44,584 nucleotides of DNA from Candidatus Rokuibacteriota bacterium (GTDB lineage: Bacteria > Methylomirabilota > Methylomirabilia > Rokubacteriales > CSP1-6): positions 1-44,584 of the forward strand of contig QHSI01000018.1 of NCBI GenBank assembly GCA_003221515.1, written 5' to 3'. The position numbers and the translations under genes were made by a program. The notes under the pieces were generated by a model, which had not been told where the DNA came from, searched no databases, and was given only the letters and a program-made list of their open reading frames with translations. Shown here piece by piece: positions 23,574-32,519 of this stretch. Numbering within the stretch: position 1 is the stretch's first letter; each line of letters opens with the position of its first letter.

Positions 23574-24758
23574 CTAGTACGGTTCGCGGACGAAGATGAA
23601 CGTGGTCCCCTGCACGATGGGGGCGCTGGCGCCGACGAACGAGACGTTGACGTCCTCGACCTGACGCTCCCCGGCGCGTCCCGACGCCTGGAGCGCCCCT
23701 TCGATGATGTGCCAGAGACCGTGAATGCGTCCCGTGCTCAGGCTCCCACCGAAGGTATTGAGGGGAAGCTCGCCGTCGAGCTCCATGCGTCCGTCCTGGA
23801 TGAAGTCCAGCGCCTCGCCCTCTTTGCAGAAGCCGTACGACTCCAGGCCGTAGATCACCGACGCGGAGAAGCCGTCGTAGATCTGCGCCACGTCGACGTC
23901 CTTGGGGGAGAAGCCCGAGCGCTCCCAGGTCAGGCGCGACGAGCTCCGGCCGCCCTCCATGTAGCTGCTCAGGCTGCCGATGCGTCCGGCCACCTCGAAG
24001 GCGAGCCGCTGGCCGTAGCCGGCGATGTACGCGGGGCGCGGCCGCAGATCGCGCGCGCGGGCGGCGGTGGTGAGGACGATGGCCACCGCGCCCTGCACGG
24101 GGATGTCGCAGTCGTAGAGGCAGAACGGGTAGGCGACCATCCGAGAATTGAGATAGTCCTCGCGCGTGAGCGGCTGCCCGCAGAAGTAGGCGTGCGGGTT
24201 CTTGTGCGAGTGACGGCGCTGGGTCACGGCGAGCGTGGCCATCTTCTCGCGGCTCTGGCCATGCCGCTCGAGCCAGCGCGTGTACGCGACGGCCATGCCC
24301 TGGCCCGGGCCGCCGAACCCGTACGGTGCGGTGAACTGCGCCGCGCCCTGCGCTTGGGCCCCCGGCAAGTTCTGATAGGTGCCCTTGGGGTTGTGCATCG
24401 CTCGCCAGACCACCGCGTACCGGCACACGCCGGCGAGCAGCGCGTTGACGGCTTGCTGGACGGCGCCGCCGATGTTCACCGTCTCCACCTGGACGTGCCA
24501 GGCGAGGTTCGGGAGCTTCAGCATCGCCATCATGCAGTTCACCGACACGATGGTGATGCCGTCGACCATCGCGTGCCCGGTCGCCGGCAGCTCCGGATAC
24601 GTCGCGAGCCCGTCGATGTCCGACAGGGCGAGCCCGGAGTCTTCCACGGCGCCCTTGACCGCCGCGAGCGCATGCGCGGCCAGCGGGATCTCGGCCGAGC
24701 GCGTCACGCGAGAGAAGCCCACGCCGCTCACCGCGACCTTGCACCGGTTCTCCCACAT
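23574..24758 (-). CDS. Thiolase-fold lipid-transfer/aldolase-like protein (SCP2-thiolase family)
   Basis: A 394-residue thiolase-fold protein of the SCP2/Ltp group: KVAVSGVGFSRVTRSAEIP at the N-terminus, an ETVNIGGAVQQAVNALLAG segment where the nucleophilic Cys would be, and NTFGGSLSTGRIHGLWHI with a conserved His. The usual thiolase Cys residues are absent both in the nucleophile region and near the C-terminus (VSFVGASAPIVQG). In this family such proteins pair with a DUF35 OB-fold protein and can act as side-chain aldol lyases (Ltp2-ChsH2 type). A DUF35 gene lies directly upstream, 30 bases away, supporting that pairing. It probably works on a CoA thioester. Confidence 0.85.
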   Translation of the reverse strand: MWENRCKVAVSGVGFSRVTRSAEIPLAAHALAAVKGAVEDSGLALSDIDGLATYPELPATGHAMVDGITIVSVNCMMAMLKLPNLAWHVQVETVNIGGAVQQAVNALLAGVCRYAVVWRAMHNPKGTYQNLPGAQAQGAAQFTAPYGFGGPGQGMAVAYTRWLERHGQSREKMATLAVTQRRHSHKNPHAYFCGQPLTREDYLNSRMVAYPFCLYDCDIPVQGAVAIVLTTAARARDLRPRPAYIAGYGQRLAFEVAGRIGSLSSYMEGGRSSSRLTWERSGFSPKDVDVAQIYDGFSASVIYGLESYGFCKEGEALDFIQDGRMELDGELPLNTFGGSLSTGRIHGLWHIIEGALQASGRAGERQVEDVNVSFVGASAPIVQGTTFIFVREPY

Positions 24759-24788
24759 GCGTCAGCTCTCCTCGCTGTGTGGCCGCGG

Positions 24789-25229
24789 CTACTGCTTGTC
24801 GCGCGCCAGCCGGAACTGCGGCAACGTGATGTCGTCGTTCAGCGGCTCGAAGACGACCTCCACGCGGCGCCCGACCTTCGCTTCAGTATACGGAGCCTCC
24901 AGCAGATTGGCGGCCAGCAGGGCGCCGGGCGCGTCGTCGAGCTCCACGATGATGCTCGCGTAGGGGATCGCCGCGGCGAAGCGCTTGTCACCGGCGTGGT
25001 ACATGATCGTGTACGCGTAGATGGCGCCCTTGCCGCTGACGGGCTCGAACGCGAGGTCGATCGCCATGCAGCGCACGCAGGTCGCGTACGGCGGATGCTG
25101 GAAGTGCTTGCACGCCTGGCAGCGCTGCAGCGCCAGCACCCCGCGCCTGGCCGATTCCCAGAAGGGCTTCGTCCACTCGTTCGGGACCGGGATCGGCCGG
25201 GTCACCCTGTTCCAGTCGCTCATCGTCAT
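24789..25229 (-). CDS. Zn-ribbon OB-fold (DUF35) protein, partner of the thiolase-fold protein
   Basis: A 146-residue protein with an N-terminal rubredoxin-like zinc ribbon (CQACKHFQHPPYATCVRC) followed by an OB fold (GAIYAYTIMYHAG, then a beta-barrel). DUF35 proteins bind acyl-CoA and form complexes with SCP2-type thiolase-fold proteins; one is encoded just downstream. The ATG at 25229 is preceded by GAGG at a spacing of 9; ATG 25223 is an alternative. Confidence 0.88.
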   Translation of the reverse strand: MTMSDWNRVTRPIPVPNEWTKPFWESARRGVLALQRCQACKHFQHPPYATCVRCMAIDLAFEPVSGKGAIYAYTIMYHAGDKRFAAAIPYASIIVELDDAPGALLAANLLEAPYTEAKVGRRVEVVFEPLNDDITLPQFRLARDKQ

Positions 25230-25513
25230 GGTCTGGACCTCGCCCTCCAACGAGGCGCGAGTATTCCACATCTTCACGGTTGTCCACACTGCGAAAATGT
25301 GACGGGCCAGCGCGGTCCGGGCGACGCCATGGCCCGTACGCCCTCGGGTTTCGTGGCGTCCGAAGACGCTCGACCTTGTTTCTCGCTGAACCGGCCGTCT
25401 TCCGCCATGCGACCACGCTAAAGCCGCTCAGGACGCGGTCGAACGCGTTGTTGACGCCGGCGCCATTCGCCGCCCACAGTCGGCGTGACCCATATTCCCT
25501 CAGGGGGTGCACG

Positions 25514-25948
25514 ATGAGACATCTGACCATCGAGGGACAGCTTCGCCGAGAGCTCGACCTGGTTCTCGTCCGTCTCGAGGAACGCGGCCGCGCGGCCTTG
25601 ATCGACGCGTGCTCGGAAGGGGCGCGGCTGGGCGGCGACATGTTCGCGGACGCTCAGGTCGTCGCATCGCGAAACCTCGACGAGCTGAGCTATGAGCGCC
25701 TGTCTCGACAGGCCAAGGTGCTGGCGAACGCGCTGGAGCGTGTGCGCGACGGGAGCTACGGGGTCTGCGAGGAATGCGGCGGCACCATCCCCCAGGCGCG
25801 GCGGCGAGCCTTGACCGGCGTCACGACGTGCCTGCAATGCCAGGAGCGCGGAGAGCGCCTCGGCGCCCGACCCCCGACAACCGATCGGATCCCTCGTCGA
25901 CCGCGCGTTCGAGACAAGACCGGCGGGCCAGACGAGGAAGAAATTTGA
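25514..25948 (+). CDS. DksA/TraR-family zinc-finger protein
   Basis: A 144-residue protein with a helical, coiled-coil-like N-terminal half (LRRELDLVLVRLEERGRAAL to LSRQAKVLANALERV) and a C-terminal C4 zinc finger: Cys85-Glu-Glu-Cys88-Gly, then TTCLQC. The typical YGVCEECGGTIPQARRRAL segment matches the DksA/TraR family. DksA binds RNA polymerase with ppGpp, but many homologues lack the acidic tip residues and have other roles. The acidic tip is not obvious here. AGGGGGTG at 25502-25509 lies about 5 bases before the ATG. It is divergent from the DUF35 gene and 29 bases ahead of the flavin oxidoreductase. Confidence 0.85.
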   Translation: MRHLTIEGQLRRELDLVLVRLEERGRAALIDACSEGARLGGDMFADAQVVASRNLDELSYERLSRQAKVLANALERVRDGSYGVCEECGGTIPQARRRALTGVTTCLQCQERGERLGARPPTTDRIPRRPRVRDKTGGPDEEEI

Positions 25949-25977
25949 TCAACGAGGAGTGGTAGCGTAGCGGCACG

Positions 25978-27945
25978 ATGGCCTCCGAGCTTCGCTCGCT
26001 GTTCTCGCCGACCCGGGTCGGCCGTCTCACGCTCAAGAATCGGATCTACTCCTCGGGCCATGCCGAGGCCATGGCCGAGGGCGGACGGCCGGGTGAGCGG
26101 CTGCGGCGATATCACGAAGCCAAGGCGCGCGGCGGCTGCGCGCTCACGATCTTCGGCGGCTCCTCGAGCGTGCACCCCTCGTCGCCCGCCGCCGCCTGGA
26201 AGCAGATCGCGAATCACGACGACTCGATCATCCCGGCCTATCGGGCGATCGCCGACGCCGTGCACCAGCACGGCTGCCTCGTGTTCACCCAGCTCACGCA
26301 CCTCGGTCGCCGGGCCCAGGCCGATGGCGAGGAGGCGAACGTCCTCCTGGCCCCGTCGCAGATCCCCGAGCGGGTTCATCGCGACGTCCCGCACGAGCTG
26401 GAGGGCGAGCAGATCGCCGAGCTCGTGCGCGCCTTCGGCGAGGCGGCGCGCCGCTGCCGCGACGGCGGTCTCGACGGGATCGAGATCTCGATGGCGCACA
26501 ACCATCTGATCGACCAGTTCTGGTCGCCCCTGTTCAACCAGCGGCTCGACGACTACGGCGGGAGCCTCGAGAACCGGCTGCGCTTCGGCGGCGACGTGCT
26601 GAGCGAGATCCGGCGTCGGGTGGGGGATGACTTCGTCGTGGGCGCCCGTATCTCCGGGGACGAGCTCACACGCGGCGGTCTCACGGCGGCCGACATGGCG
26701 GAGATCGCGCGACGTCTCGCCGCGTCAGGCCTGATCGACTTCCTGTCGATCATCGGGGGCGGTGCCCACACCTACGAGCTCCAGGCCGCCGCTGTGCCGA
26801 ACATGAGCTACGCCACCGGCGTCTACCTGCCGATGGCGGCCGCCATCAAGCGCGCCGCACCGGGGATGCCGATCTTTCACGCGAGCCGCATCGTCGATCC
26901 GCTTCACGCTGACCGCACCGTGGCGGCCGGGCAGATCGACGTGGTCGGCATGACCCGCGCGTTGATCGCCGATCCCGATCTCCCGCGGAAGGCACGCGCC
27001 GGTAGGCTCGACGACATCCGCGTGTGCGTGGGGGCGAACGAGGGGTGCATCGATCGGATCTACCAGGGCAAGCCGGTGACGTGCATCCAGAATCCCGCCA
27101 CCGGCCGCGAGGCTGAGCTCGCGGTCGTCCACACGGCGACGAAGCCCAAGAGGGTCGTGGTGGTCGGCGGCGGCGTCGCTGGGCTGGAGGCGGCGCGGAT
27201 GGCGGCGGTCCGTGGCCATCGCGTCGTGCTGTTCGAGAAGACGGCCGAGCTGGGCGGGCAGGTGTTGCTCGCCGCCCGCGCGCCGGCCCGCGCCGAGTAC
27301 GCCGGCATCGTCCGCTTCCTGGTCGCCCAGGTCGAGAAGCTCGGGGTGAGTGTCCGGCGGTCCACGGACGCCACACCGTCCGCGGTGTTGGACGAGCGCC
27401 CGGATGCCGTCGTCATCGCGACCGGGTCGCATCCTTATATCCCACCCGTGCCGGGCCACGACGGCAAGCACGTCGTGACGGATCGCGACGTGCTCTCGGG
27501 TGAGGCGACGGTGGGAGCGAGCGTGGTCGTGGTCGACGACGTGCACACCCAGGAGGCGCTCTCGACCGCCGAGCTGCTCCTCGAGCAGGGCAAGCGTGTC
27601 GAGGTGATTTCGCCGCTCTTCTACGTGGGCCAGGACATCGGGGTCACCTCCATCGCGCCGCTCTACGCGCGGCTTCACACCCGGGGCGTCGTTCTCACGC
27701 CGGGCACCGAGCTCCGCGCCGTCGAGGGCTCGACCGTGGTCGTCGCGAACGTCTATTCCGGCGTGGAGCGACGCATCGGGTCCGTCGACACGGTCGTGCT
27801 GGCGGCCGGGAGCCGCTCGACGGACAGCCTCTACCGCGCGCTCAAGGGCAAGGTCCCCGAGCTCTACGCGGCGGGCGACTGCGTCGCCCCGCGCGGCGTC
27901 CACCAGGCGATCCTCGACGGCACCCGCGTGGCGCGGGCGATCTGA
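25978..27945 (+). CDS. OYE-family NADH:flavin oxidoreductase, FadH/trimethylamine dehydrogenase-like
   Basis: A 655-residue enzyme with an FMN TIM barrel (about 1-340; IEISMAHNHLIDQFWSP and YGGSLENRLRF are typical), an iron-sulfur linker and a C-terminal FAD/NAD(P) domain (VVVVGGGVAGLEAARMAA; final TLYAAGDC-like segment). The 4Fe-4S motif normally reads CxxC-x3-C-x11-C. Here Cys350, Cys357 and Cys369 are present, but position 353 is Ala (CVGANEGC). Relatives include 2,4-dienoyl-CoA reductase and amine demethylases, so the substrate is uncertain. The ATG at 25978 lacks a close Shine-Dalgarno; GAGGAG is about 18 bases upstream. It stands next to the DksA-like gene. Confidence 0.87.
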   Translation: MASELRSLFSPTRVGRLTLKNRIYSSGHAEAMAEGGRPGERLRRYHEAKARGGCALTIFGGSSSVHPSSPAAAWKQIANHDDSIIPAYRAIADAVHQHGCLVFTQLTHLGRRAQADGEEANVLLAPSQIPERVHRDVPHELEGEQIAELVRAFGEAARRCRDGGLDGIEISMAHNHLIDQFWSPLFNQRLDDYGGSLENRLRFGGDVLSEIRRRVGDDFVVGARISGDELTRGGLTAADMAEIARRLAASGLIDFLSIIGGGAHTYELQAAAVPNMSYATGVYLPMAAAIKRAAPGMPIFHASRIVDPLHADRTVAAGQIDVVGMTRALIADPDLPRKARAGRLDDIRVCVGANEGCIDRIYQGKPVTCIQNPATGREAELAVVHTATKPKRVVVVGGGVAGLEAARMAAVRGHRVVLFEKTAELGGQVLLAARAPARAEYAGIVRFLVAQVEKLGVSVRRSTDATPSAVLDERPDAVVIATGSHPYIPPVPGHDGKHVVTDRDVLSGEATVGASVVVVDDVHTQEALSTAELLLEQGKRVEVISPLFYVGQDIGVTSIAPLYARLHTRGVVLTPGTELRAVEGSTVVVANVYSGVERRIGSVDTVVLAAGSRSTDSLYRALKGKVPELYAAGDCVAPRGVHQAILDGTRVARAI

Positions 27946-27975
27946 CCGTAGCGATCTGATCGACGACCTGCTCGC

Positions 27976-30237
27976 CTAGCGGTGGGCGTGCGCGATGACT
28001 TCGGTGAGCTTCTCCGGATCGACCGGCTTGACCATGTACGAATCGAATCCGGCCCGAAGCGCGTTGTCGACGTCCGCCGGCGCACTGAGCCCGGTGAGCG
28101 CCACGAGGTACACGCCGTCGCCACCGGGCTGGCTGCGGATGATCCGGCCGACCTCGTAGCCGTCGATGTCGGGAAGCCCGATGTCGACGAGCGCGATTTC
28201 GGGTGGGTGCGTGCGCATCTCTTCGATCGCGTCTCGCCCGGTCATCGTCGCCCGCACGTGATGACCCTTCAAGCTCAGAGCGATCCGTAGGCCGTCGCAG
28301 GCGTCCGGGTGGTCCTCGACGATCAGAATCGACCGCTCGACCGCCGCCGCCCGTGTGTTCTCGGAGCGAGGGGTGTCCGCGCCGCAGTCGAGCGGGAGAC
28401 GAACCGCGAACTCGCTTCCTCTGCCGACCCCCGGGCTGGTCGCCGAGACGCTTCCGCCATGCTTGGCGACCAGCTCTCGGACGACCGAGAGCCCGAGCCC
28501 CAGGCCCGGGCGGGACTGCCCGCCGGGGCTGCCGGCTCTCGAGAAGACGTCGAAGATGCGCGGGAGGAACTCCGGCGCGATGCCCGCGCCGGTGTCGCGC
28601 ACCCGCACCACCGCGTCGCCTTCTTCGACCGTGACCGCGACCGCGATCGATCCATCGGTCGGCGTGTATTTGACGGCGTTGTCGAGCAGGTTGGCGATCG
28701 TCTGCTGGAGACGATCGGCGTCGCCGACGACCGTCACGGGCGCCGGATCGGTACACAGCTCGATCGCCGGGCCGACGGCCGGCCGCGCCGTCCGCACCAC
28801 CTCGAGGGCGTCACGGGCCAGCTCGCGCAGATCGAGGCGTTGACGGTCGAGCACCAGCCGACCGAAGCGCACGCCGGAGACGTCGAGAAGGTCGTTGAGC
28901 AGCCGGTCCAGATGTCTCGACTGCCGGCTGAGGATCTCGACGAGACGGGCGCGGCTCGCGGGGTCCGCGTGCTCCAGAACCGCGAGGCCAGTGGTGACCG
29001 CCGACAGGGGATTTCGCAGCTCGTGGGCGAGCATGGCGAGGAACTCATCGCGATGATGCTGCTCGGCCTCGAGGTCGTGGAACAGCCGGGCGGTGTCGAG
29101 CGCCAGGGCGGTGCGCAGGCCGATGTCCCTCAGGGCCGCCAGGTCGGCGGGATCGTAGCGGCGCCCCGAGGGCCCGAAGCCGAACGTCAATGCGCCGTGC
29201 GTCTGCCGATGGGACGTGATGGGCACGATCACAACGGAGCTCAGCGGCATCTGCTCCCAGAGATCTTGCTCTTCCGGGGAGCCTGCCCAGTGCTCGCGCC
29301 ACGACGCCGGGACTTCGGACATCAGCGCGGCCTCTCCCGTCCGGATCACGCGAGCTATCGGGTGTTCACCCGAGGGGTCTGGGGGGCGACGCTTCCGCAG
29401 GCATTCGGCGGCGGGCGTCTCGACGCACGCCATCGCCGCCTGCTCCAGCGTCTGTCCGGCCAGAAGATCGGTGAGGAAGACGTCGGCAACGGCCGGCACG
29501 ACCCGGCTGGCCACGCGGCCGAGGGCAGCCGGATCGTCCAGCGTCGACCCCAGGACGCTGCTGACCTCGGCCAGGAGCTCCAGACGCAGTCGGGCGGCCT
29601 CGGCGTCCGCCCGCGCCGCCTGTTCGCTCTCCAGCATGCGATTGGTGAAGTCCTGGGCCGCCGCGAGCTCTTCGGCCCGCTGGCGTGCCGTGATATCCCG
29701 CAGGAACCACCGGAGGTCGCCCCGCTCGCCCTCGTAGCCCGGGAACGCCGTGACCGTGAGCCCGGCGGTGAACGGAATGCGATTCCGCGGTCGAATCCGC
29801 ATCGGCCATTCACCCTGGGTCCGGGAACGCGCGTTGTTCACGCGCCAGCGGAAGATGCGGAGATCGCTCTCGTCGATGAACCGCGAGAGCGGCTTGCGGA
29901 CGAGGAAGCGAAGCGGCACGCCGAGCATCTGAGCCGCCGCCCGGTTGGCGTGGGAGATGACGCCGGCGTCGTCGGTGACGATGTAGCCGTCCGGGCCGTC
30001 CTCCAGGACCTGGCGCGCTTCGGTCAGGTGGAACTTGTTGCGCGCGGCTTCGGTTCGAGCGTCGTCGCGCTCGGCTCGCAGGGTCGTCGCTTCGGACGTG
30101 ACGCGCTGGAGCGCCTGTTGGAGCGCGCGTTGCTCGGCAGGTATTTCCTTTAGTCTCTGCGTCGCCACGAGCCGACACAGCCGCTCGACGCTGACGCGGA
30201 GGGCCTCGGTGGAATCCGAGCGCGGTGACGTCATCAC
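27976..30237 (-). CDS. Hybrid sensor histidine kinase/response regulator (PAS-GAF-HK-REC)
   Basis: A 753-residue cytoplasmic-type sensor with no membrane helix. An N-terminal coiled coil leads to a PAS domain (about 75-190; DGYIVTDDAGVISHANRAA), then a GAF-like domain (about 220-385), HisKA with phospho-acceptor His405 in HELRNPLS, and an ATPase domain with N box NLLDNAVKY and G boxes DTGAGIA and GLGLGLS. The C-terminal receiver has Asp685 (LVDIGLPD) and Lys737. Such hybrids start phosphorelays, though no Hpt protein is next to it. The GTG at 30237 was taken because GGAGGAGGT lies about 12 bases upstream; an ATG follows immediately at 30234. It is divergent from the SdpI-like gene. Confidence 0.9.
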   Translation of the reverse strand: MMTSPRSDSTEALRVSVERLCRLVATQRLKEIPAEQRALQQALQRVTSEATTLRAERDDARTEAARNKFHLTEARQVLEDGPDGYIVTDDAGVISHANRAAAQMLGVPLRFLVRKPLSRFIDESDLRIFRWRVNNARSRTQGEWPMRIRPRNRIPFTAGLTVTAFPGYEGERGDLRWFLRDITARQRAEELAAAQDFTNRMLESEQAARADAEAARLRLELLAEVSSVLGSTLDDPAALGRVASRVVPAVADVFLTDLLAGQTLEQAAMACVETPAAECLRKRRPPDPSGEHPIARVIRTGEAALMSEVPASWREHWAGSPEEQDLWEQMPLSSVVIVPITSHRQTHGALTFGFGPSGRRYDPADLAALRDIGLRTALALDTARLFHDLEAEQHHRDEFLAMLAHELRNPLSAVTTGLAVLEHADPASRARLVEILSRQSRHLDRLLNDLLDVSGVRFGRLVLDRQRLDLRELARDALEVVRTARPAVGPAIELCTDPAPVTVVGDADRLQQTIANLLDNAVKYTPTDGSIAVAVTVEEGDAVVRVRDTGAGIAPEFLPRIFDVFSRAGSPGGQSRPGLGLGLSVVRELVAKHGGSVSATSPGVGRGSEFAVRLPLDCGADTPRSENTRAAAVERSILIVEDHPDACDGLRIALSLKGHHVRATMTGRDAIEEMRTHPPEIALVDIGLPDIDGYEVGRIIRSQPGGDGVYLVALTGLSAPADVDNALRAGFDSYMVKPVDPEKLTEVIAHAHR

Positions 30238-30252
30238 GACGAAACCGGTACC

Positions 30253-30268
30253 TCCTCCATCAGGAGGA
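30253..30268 (-). promoter_or_regulatory. Hairpin overlapping the hybrid kinase ribosome binding site
   Basis: On the minus strand TCCTCC (30268-30263) and GGAGGA (30258-30253) can form a 6-bp stem with a 4-base loop. The second arm is part of the GGAGGAGGT Shine-Dalgarno (30258-30250) of the kinase, so the fold could hide it. Confidence 0.35.
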
Positions 30269-30318
30269 TAGGATACAGGATTGCGTCGGGGACCTCACGG
30301 GGGCAGAGTTCTTGGGTG

Positions 30319-30645
30319 ATGACGAGCCAGCCCTTCACCGTCCCGGCGCTACTCCTGTTCTTCGTCGCCGTTCCGCTGGTCCTGGGCGTGATACCGCGAA
30401 ATCGCTTCTACGGCGTGCGAACGGCCAGGACGCTCTCGGACGACGGCCTCTGGTATCTGGCGAATCGGCTGGCCGGTGCGGCGATCATGGCCTCGAGCGG
30501 CGTGTACGGCGCGCTCGAGGCCATCGTCCCTTACGATCGCCTGGCGCCCGATGGCTTCTCGACCTGGTGCATTCATCTGGTGGGCTTCGTCGCGCCGGTC
30601 GTCCTCAGCCTCGTCGCGGCCCTCTGGTACGCGAAGCGCCTCTGA
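30319..30645 (+). CDS. SdpI-family small membrane protein
   Basis: A 108-residue protein with three membrane helices: PALLLFFVAVPLVLGV, an NRLAGAAIMASSGVYGAL region, and LVGFVAPVVLSLVAALW. The motif IPRNRFYGVRTARTLSDDGLWY, followed by ANRLAG, is the hallmark of the SdpI/YhfL family. In Bacillus SdpI gives immunity to a toxin, but most homologues have no known role. The ATG at 30319 is preceded by an in-frame GTG. The coiled-coil protein follows after 6 bases. Confidence 0.82.
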   Translation: MTSQPFTVPALLLFFVAVPLVLGVIPRNRFYGVRTARTLSDDGLWYLANRLAGAAIMASSGVYGALEAIVPYDRLAPDGFSTWCIHLVGFVAPVVLSLVAALWYAKRL

Positions 30646-30651
30646 GGCTTC

Positions 30652-31485
30652 ATGGTCGAAATCAGCCGCCTCCTCGACGAGCTGTACGCGGTCCCTCCAA
30701 AGGATTTCACCCGCGCGAGGAACGCGAAGGCGGCCGAGCTGACGGCGGCGGGCCACGCCGATGACGCCAAGGCCGTGCGGCAGCTCGGCAAGCCCTCCGC
30801 CTCTTTGTGGGCGACGAATCAGCTCGCGCGACTGGATCCCGAGCGAGTCGCCCACTTCGTCGATCTCGTGCAGCAGACGCGCCGTACGCAGCTCCGTGAC
30901 CCTCGCGCGGCCGCCGAGGCCATGCGAGCGCAACGAGTCGAGCTGGAGGCGCTGACGACCGCCGCCGCCGAGGCGATGACGAAGGCTGGCTATCCCGTGT
31001 CGCGCGCGGCGCGCGGCCGCGTGTCGGACACGCTCCTCGGAGCCGCGGTCGACGGCCGCCTGGCGGACGAGCTGCGCGGTGGCCGGCTCACCAGCGAGCT
31101 CTCGGCGCCCGGGTTCGAGATCTTCGCCGGCGCCACGGCGGGCGCCGAGCTGCGGCTCGTGCGCGGCGGCAAGTCCGCGGAGAGCCGGAGCGAGCGGGCG
31201 GCGGCGCAACGGGCTCGGGAGCAGAGCAAACAGGAGCGGCAGGACCGCGCGGCCGACGCTGAGCGCCAGGACGCCGTTCGGCGCGCCGAAGCGGCCGAGC
31301 GCGCCGCCCGCGAGGCGCGGGAAGCCGAGCACGCGCTGCGCGAGGCCGAGCGCACCGCGCACGACGCCGAGAACGCGGTGCACGAGCTCGAGCGCCAGCT
31401 GGCCGACGCGCGCCGGCGATGGAAGTCGGCTCAGCGGGAGGCGGTGGCGGCCGCCCGTCGAGCCCGGCCGCCCACCCGCCGATAG
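30652..31485 (+). CDS. Hypothetical charged coiled-coil protein
   Basis: A 277-residue protein with no signal peptide or membrane helix. The first half contains PPKDFTRARNAKAAEL and ASLWATNQLARLDP. From about residue 180 to the end it is an almost uninterrupted, Ala/Arg/Glu-rich coiled coil (AEAAERAAREAREAEHALR). I do not recognise the family; similar layouts occur in proteins of unknown function in soil bacteria. It begins 6 bases after the SdpI-like gene, with GAGG at 30644-30647 upstream, so the two are likely co-transcribed. Confidence 0.65.
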   Translation: MVEISRLLDELYAVPPKDFTRARNAKAAELTAAGHADDAKAVRQLGKPSASLWATNQLARLDPERVAHFVDLVQQTRRTQLRDPRAAAEAMRAQRVELEALTTAAAEAMTKAGYPVSRAARGRVSDTLLGAAVDGRLADELRGGRLTSELSAPGFEIFAGATAGAELRLVRGGKSAESRSERAAAQRAREQSKQERQDRAADAERQDAVRRAEAAERAAREAREAEHALREAERTAHDAENAVHELERQLADARRRWKSAQREAVAAARRARPPTRR

Positions 31486-31610
31486 GGCCCAGCGACCACT
31501 CACCGCAGGGCTCCGCGCTTCGACCGCCGGCGTCCTCGTCGCGCGAGGAGCACGTGACGTGCCATCACGGAGCGTCGCGAGCTGGTGACGGCGGCATCGA
31601 GCGCCGTGAG

Positions 31611-32519
31611 CTAACCGCGTTCGAGGCGGGGATCGAGGGCGTCACGTAGCCCGTCGCCGAGCAAGTTGAAGCCGAGCACCGAGAGCATGATGGCCGCGCC
31701 TGGAAAGCAGAAGACCCACCACGCGCCACTCGTGAAGTACTTGTAGGAGTCGGCGAGCATCGCGCCCCACTCGGGCGTCGGCGGCTGAGCCCCAAGCCCC
31801 AGGAAGCCGAGCGCCGCCGCTTCCAGGATCGCGAAGGCGACGGAGAGCGTCGTCTGCACGATCAGGGGCGGCAGGCTGTTCGGCACGATGTGGCTCACGA
31901 GGACGCGCCGGCCGCTGCAGCCGAGCCCCTGGGCGGCCAGCACGAATTCTTGCTCGCGCAGCGCGAGCACGGCACCGCGACTGAGGCGCGCGTAGGCGGG
32001 GATCGACACCAGGCTGATGGCGAACAGGGAGTTGCGCAGGCCCGGGCCGATCATCGCCACGATCGCGATGGCCAGCAGGGTCGCCGGAAACGCCAGCACG
32101 ATGTCCATGCAGAACATCACGACCAGGTCGACCTGGCGCCGGAAGTAGCCGGCCACGAATCCGAGCACCGAGCCGATCAGCGTCGCGACCGCGACGGCGC
32201 TGACCGCGAGCCCGAGCGACACGCGCGTCGCGTGCAGCACGCGCACGAGGATGTCGCGCCCGAGGCTGTCGGTTCCGAACGGGTGTCCGGCCATCGGCGG
32301 CTTCAGGCGGAGCGTGAGGTCGGCGTCCGTCCTCGCGTCGTAAACGTGCACGAACGGGGTGACGAGCGCGATGAGCGCGAAGGCGACGGCGATGACGAGC
32401 CCGGCGCGGGCCGCCGGGCTCGCCACGAGCCGGCGCCAGGCCGCGGCGGCCGGGCTCCGCCCGCGGCCGGTCTCCACCGACGCTCCGCGACTCGCCGCGG
32501 CTTCGAGCATCGCCGTCAT
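31611..32519 (-). CDS. Peptide/nickel-type ABC transporter permease (DppC family)
   Basis: A 302-residue inner-membrane permease. Family features are HPFGTDSLGRDILVRVLHATR near residue 80, the EAA-like loop EFVLAAQGLGCSGRRVLVSHI with the following IVPNSLPPLIV, and the ending LGDGLRDALDPRL. It pairs with the DppB-type permease upstream, sharing an ATGA stop/start overlap at 32516-32519. No ABC ATPase follows it; the minus-strand operon ends here. An N-terminal poly-Ala and Arg stretch extends it slightly beyond the usual start. Confidence 0.92.
   Translation of the reverse strand: MTAMLEAAASRGASVETGRGRSPAAAAWRRLVASPAARAGLVIAVAFALIALVTPFVHVYDARTDADLTLRLKPPMAGHPFGTDSLGRDILVRVLHATRVSLGLAVSAVAVATLIGSVLGFVAGYFRRQVDLVVMFCMDIVLAFPATLLAIAIVAMIGPGLRNSLFAISLVSIPAYARLSRGAVLALREQEFVLAAQGLGCSGRRVLVSHIVPNSLPPLIVQTTLSVAFAILEAAALGFLGLGAQPPTPEWGAMLADSYKYFTSGAWWVFCFPGAAIMLSVLGFNLLGDGLRDALDPRLERG

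Noticed and set aside
25451-25496. Possible promoter (TTGACG at 25451, CATATT at 25491) before the DksA-like gene
   Set aside because: The two elements are far too widely spaced and no good -10 lies at the right distance.
28309-30153. 614-residue plus-strand open frame opposite the hybrid kinase
   Set aside because: The minus strand encodes a complete PAS-GAF-HK-REC protein with all motifs.
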